Shown here piece after piece: positions 60,631 through 64,000 of a stretch of DNA of 64,000 nt; the stretch's first letter is position 1, and each line of letters opens with the position of its first letter. The notes beneath the pieces were generated by a model. That model worked only from the letters and a program-made list of their open reading frames with translations, did not search any database and had not been told where the DNA came from. This stretch comes from Evansella sp. LMS18 (GTDB lineage Bacteria > Bacillota > Bacilli > Bacillales > Salisediminibacteriaceae): contig NZ_CP093301.1 of assembly GCF_024362785.1 (NCBI RefSeq), forward strand, positions 434,001 through 498,000, written 5' to 3'. Position numbers and translations under genes: made by a program.

Positions 60631-61514
60631 TGCCCGCCCTCGACTTCAGGGTCAATCTCAGACTCCAGGGAGCTTGCTCCCCGCTCTATTACTAGAACAG
60701 AATCAAGCTGCCTGAAATCAGCAGCAGGCTCGATATAAGCAGTCTGGCTCAGACCAAATTCGTCCGGCTCAAAATAAACGATTTCTCCAATAGGGAGACC
60801 CCGTGGGAAAATTCCGCCCAGTCCGGAAGTAACGACCATCTGCCCTTCTTCCAGCTCGGCATCTATATCAATCTTTGTAAACTGAAGATAGCCGGATTCC
60901 TCATGGATTCCTTCTATAAAACCATATGTTGGTTCATCATTATCCGCAAAAGCGGAAATACGGTTTGTATGATCCTGGTCACTCAGCAGCTGTATCGTGG
61001 AGCTGAACTGGGAAACCTGATGCACCTTCCCGATTAATCCAGTTGAAGTCATCACAGCCATGTTTTCTTCAATACCGTCCTGACCACCTTTATTAATCCC
61101 GATGTATTCATTCCACCGGTCAGGAGAGCGATGAATGACAAGTGCAGAGCGGACAGTATAATCATACAGATTCTCGCTCATATCAAGGGAATCTTTCAGT
61201 TCTTCGTTAACTCTCCGTAACTCAGTAAGTTCCACCTGAAGAGCGGCATATTCATCGAGATGGGACTTTAAAACCTGGTTTTCCTCATAGATGTTGCGCA
61301 TATCATTTACACTCTCAAAGAAACCCGCTGCAAAATGAGCGGGTCTTGAGAATCCGGACTGAACCCATCCGATACTGTCTGTCAGAAACTGTTCAGGCCA
61401 GGATAATGAACGCCTTTCACTCATGGAATAGCCGATGAGGCCTACCAGGATGATAATGCATACGAGTAAAACAATCAGTCGCTTGTTGGAAAAAAATGAA
61501 GGCATTTGCGACAC
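60627..61514 (-). CDS. mreC: Rod shape-determining protein MreC
   Basis: A 295-residue protein with one N-terminal membrane helix, a periplasmic-side coiled coil (residues about 70-110) and two beta-barrel lobes (VIHRSPDRWNEYIGINKGGQDGIEENMAVMTSTGLIGKV). It links MreB filaments to wall synthases. The Glu-rich tail fits the acidic extracellular proteins of this organism. It starts three bases after mreB. Confidence 0.96.
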   Translation of the reverse strand: MSQMPSFFSNKRLIVLLVCIIILVGLIGYSMSERRSLSWPEQFLTDSIGWVQSGFSRPAHFAAGFFESVNDMRNIYEENQVLKSHLDEYAALQVELTELRRVNEELKDSLDMSENLYDYTVRSALVIHRSPDRWNEYIGINKGGQDGIEENMAVMTSTGLIGKVHQVSQFSSTIQLLSDQDHTNRISAFADNDEPTYGFIEGIHEESGYLQFTKIDIDAELEEGQMVVTSGLGGIFPRGLPIGEIVYFEPDEFGLSQTAYIEPAADFRQLDSVLVIERGASSLESEIDPEVEGGQ

Positions 61515-61517
61515 CTG

Positions 61518-62558
61518 CTATCCTTTTCTGTTTGATCTTACCGTAATACCAGCTTTTGAACGAAAGAGATGGAGATTTTCCAACGCTCTTCCTGTACCTA
61601 TAGCCACACAGTCAAGTGGGTTTTCAGATACAAGTACAGGCATATTTGTTTCTTCAGCTAAAACTCTGTCGAGGTTACGCAATAAAGCGCCCCCTCCGGT
61701 GAGGACAATTCCCCGGTCCATAATATCTGCCGCAAGTTCCGGAGGTGACTGTTCCAAAGTATCTTTAACAGACTGAACGATCATAGCCACTGTGTCTTCC
61801 AGAGCTCCCGCTATTTCATCTGCGTTGATAGTGATTGTTTTTGGAAGGCCGCTCACAAGGTCACGTCCACGGATTTCCATCTCCTCATTTGTATCCGGCT
61901 TGCCTGCAGAACCTATTTCAAATTTAATGGATTCGGCAGTTCTTTCACCGATCATTAAGTTATAGTTTTTCTTAACATATTGTACGATGGCATCGTCCAT
62001 TTCATCCCCTGCAACACGGACAGACTGGCTCGTTACAATTCCGCCCAGTGAAATAATCGCCACTTCTGTCGTTCCGCCTCCGATATCAACAACCATGCTT
62101 CCAGTTGGCTCCCAGACTGGCAGGTCCGCTCCAATCGCTGCGGCAAATGGTTCTTCAATGGTGTACGCTTCCTTCGCTCCAGCCTGTTTCGTAGCATCCT
62201 CAACAGCTCTTTTTTCAACAGCTGTAATGCCGGATGGCACACAAACCATGACGTTAGGCTTTCTTGTGAAAATAGACCGGTTCCTTAATGCCTGGCGGAT
62301 AAAGTACTTCATCATTGTCGCGGTAGTATCAAAGTCAGCGATAACTCCGTCTTTCATCGGACGAATCGCTACGATATTTCCAGGAGTACGCCCAATCATG
62401 TTTTTAGCATCATTACCTACAGCTTCTATTGAACCGGAGTCCGAACGAATCGCAACAACGGACGGCTCCCGTAAAATAACACCTTTACCTTTAACATAAA
62501 CAAGTGTATTAGCAGTACCTAAGTCAATTCCTAAATCTTTTGAAAAACCACCGAACAT
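61518..62558 (-). CDS. mreB: Rod shape-determining protein MreB
   Basis: A 346-residue actin homologue. Phosphate 1 [19 protein letters not shown], phosphate 2 [19 protein letters not shown] and adenosine motif [15 protein letters not shown] are all intact. It guides lateral wall synthesis. In B. subtilis radC precedes mreB; here a non-coding gap and then katG do. Confidence 0.98.
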   Translation of the reverse strand: MFGGFSKDLGIDLGTANTLVYVKGKGVILREPSVVAIRSDSGSIEAVGNDAKNMIGRTPGNIVAIRPMKDGVIADFDTTATMMKYFIRQALRNRSIFTRKPNVMVCVPSGITAVEKRAVEDATKQAGAKEAYTIEEPFAAAIGADLPVWEPTGSMVVDIGGGTTEVAIISLGGIVTSQSVRVAGDEMDDAIVQYVKKNYNLMIGERTAESIKFEIGSAGKPDTNEEMEIRGRDLVSGLPKTITINADEIAGALEDTVAMIVQSVKDTLEQSPPELAADIMDRGIVLTGGGALLRNLDRVLAEETNMPVLVSENPLDCVAIGTGRALENLHLFRSKAGITVRSNRKG

Positions 62559-62977
62559 CTATGTAATCTCCCTTCATCGTTAACAAAACTCATATCGTTA
62601 ATTATACTCAATATCTTTCGGAATGAGTAGCATTTTTCATTCAGCAAAATTAAAAACTTTTAAGCAGTCCTGTTTCCTGTAATATGGCTTTCCGCTGAGA
62701 ACTGTTCTAAGCCAGCAGAACCTTCTGACAGGAAAAATAAGCTGATTTTTATATCCTATAATAATAATTGAAATTTGTATATTAATTTTTGTTTCCGTTC
62801 ACTCAATAGTAGTCATTTTCCCTAAGTCATGAGCCTGAATAAAAGGGCTCTTGTCGAAAATTGCCTCATATTATCCTATCATAATGGTCTGATCTTGTAT
62901 ATCATAAGGAAGTCTCTGTAGTTACATACGGTTGTTATTATATTAATTGTGATGCTGACACAGCTAATCCAACAAAA
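62559..62977. other. Intergenic stretch upstream of mreB
   Basis: About 420 AT-rich bases holding the mreB promoter region. I found no gene, repeat or recognisable RNA. Confidence 0.4.
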
Positions 62978-63012
62978 AAAGCTTCACAAGACGTGAAATC
63001 TTGTGAAGCTTT
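62978..63012 (-). terminator. Terminator of katG
   Basis: AAAGCTTCACAAGA/TCTTGTGAAGCTTT with a seven-base loop, then TTTTGTTGG on the minus strand. Confidence 0.9.
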
Positions 63013-63029
63013 AAACATTTCATATAAAC

Positions 63030-64000
<971 letters not shown>

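Overview
The window looks like the chromosome of a spore-forming, probably haloalkaliphilic member of the Bacillaceae. The evidence is gene content (spoIVFA/spoIVFB, mreBCD-minCD, rplU-prp-rpmA, YjcZ, YrzI and YppG-like small proteins, YitT, YisL, YhfI), strong AGGAGG-type ribosome sites with frequent TTG/GTG starts, and acidic secreted lipoproteins with Asn/Asp/Glu-rich linkers. No rRNA, tRNA, prophage or transposase gene was seen.

Layout. 0-8 kb: small housekeeping and membrane genes, an NERD-domain gene followed by a 52-bp tandem array, a BsuPI lipoprotein, YitT, rhodanese and AI-2E-type permease. 8-16 kb: a TAXI-type TRAP transporter (binding protein and fused permease), an RpiR regulator, a class III aminotransferase and a divergent KamA-type radical SAM aminomutase. 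16-22 kb: lipoprotein, His-rich coat-like protein, GNAT, B12-binding radical SAM protein, EamA exporter and a GGACAAAT-word array. 22-36 kb: PAS-STAS protein, a thiol/CcdA cluster, PAP2 phosphatase, a PCYCGC lipoprotein with an in-frame TGA, small spore-type proteins, isoaspartyl dipeptidase, and a BdbC/thioredoxin pair. 36-45 kb: a PAS-GGDEF-EAL protein, alanine dehydrogenase, four YjcZ-like and four YrzI-like micro-genes, YppG- and Hsp20-like proteins. 45-50 kb: the pstSCAB-phoU phosphate operon behind a five-copy PhoP box. 50-52 kb: a second NERD gene with arrays on both sides, then yhfI. 52-64 kb: rpmA-prp-rplU, RNase E/G, spoIVFBA, doxX, minDC, mreDCB and the 3' part of katG.

The two most notable signals are these. 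(1) The PCYCGC lipoprotein at 26812-27270 has TGA where relatives have Cys (HGAG-U-GIC). The frame stays open and family-like after it, and a stem-loop fitting the bacterial SECIS rules lies just downstream. It is a candidate selenoprotein. (2) Two NERD (nuclease-related) zinc-ribbon proteins each sit beside arrays of short words. In both arrays flanking the second gene the word recurs at exactly 21 nt with occasional 19 nt steps, although the words differ. I know of no description of such a system.

Two further families of dispersed, non-coding, inverted-repeat elements (four copies and two-and-a-half copies) sit mostly at gene 3' ends. Start codons were reassigned wherever the Shine-Dalgarno sequence disagreed with the longest reading frame. 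Family assignments are from recognition by eye, with no database search.
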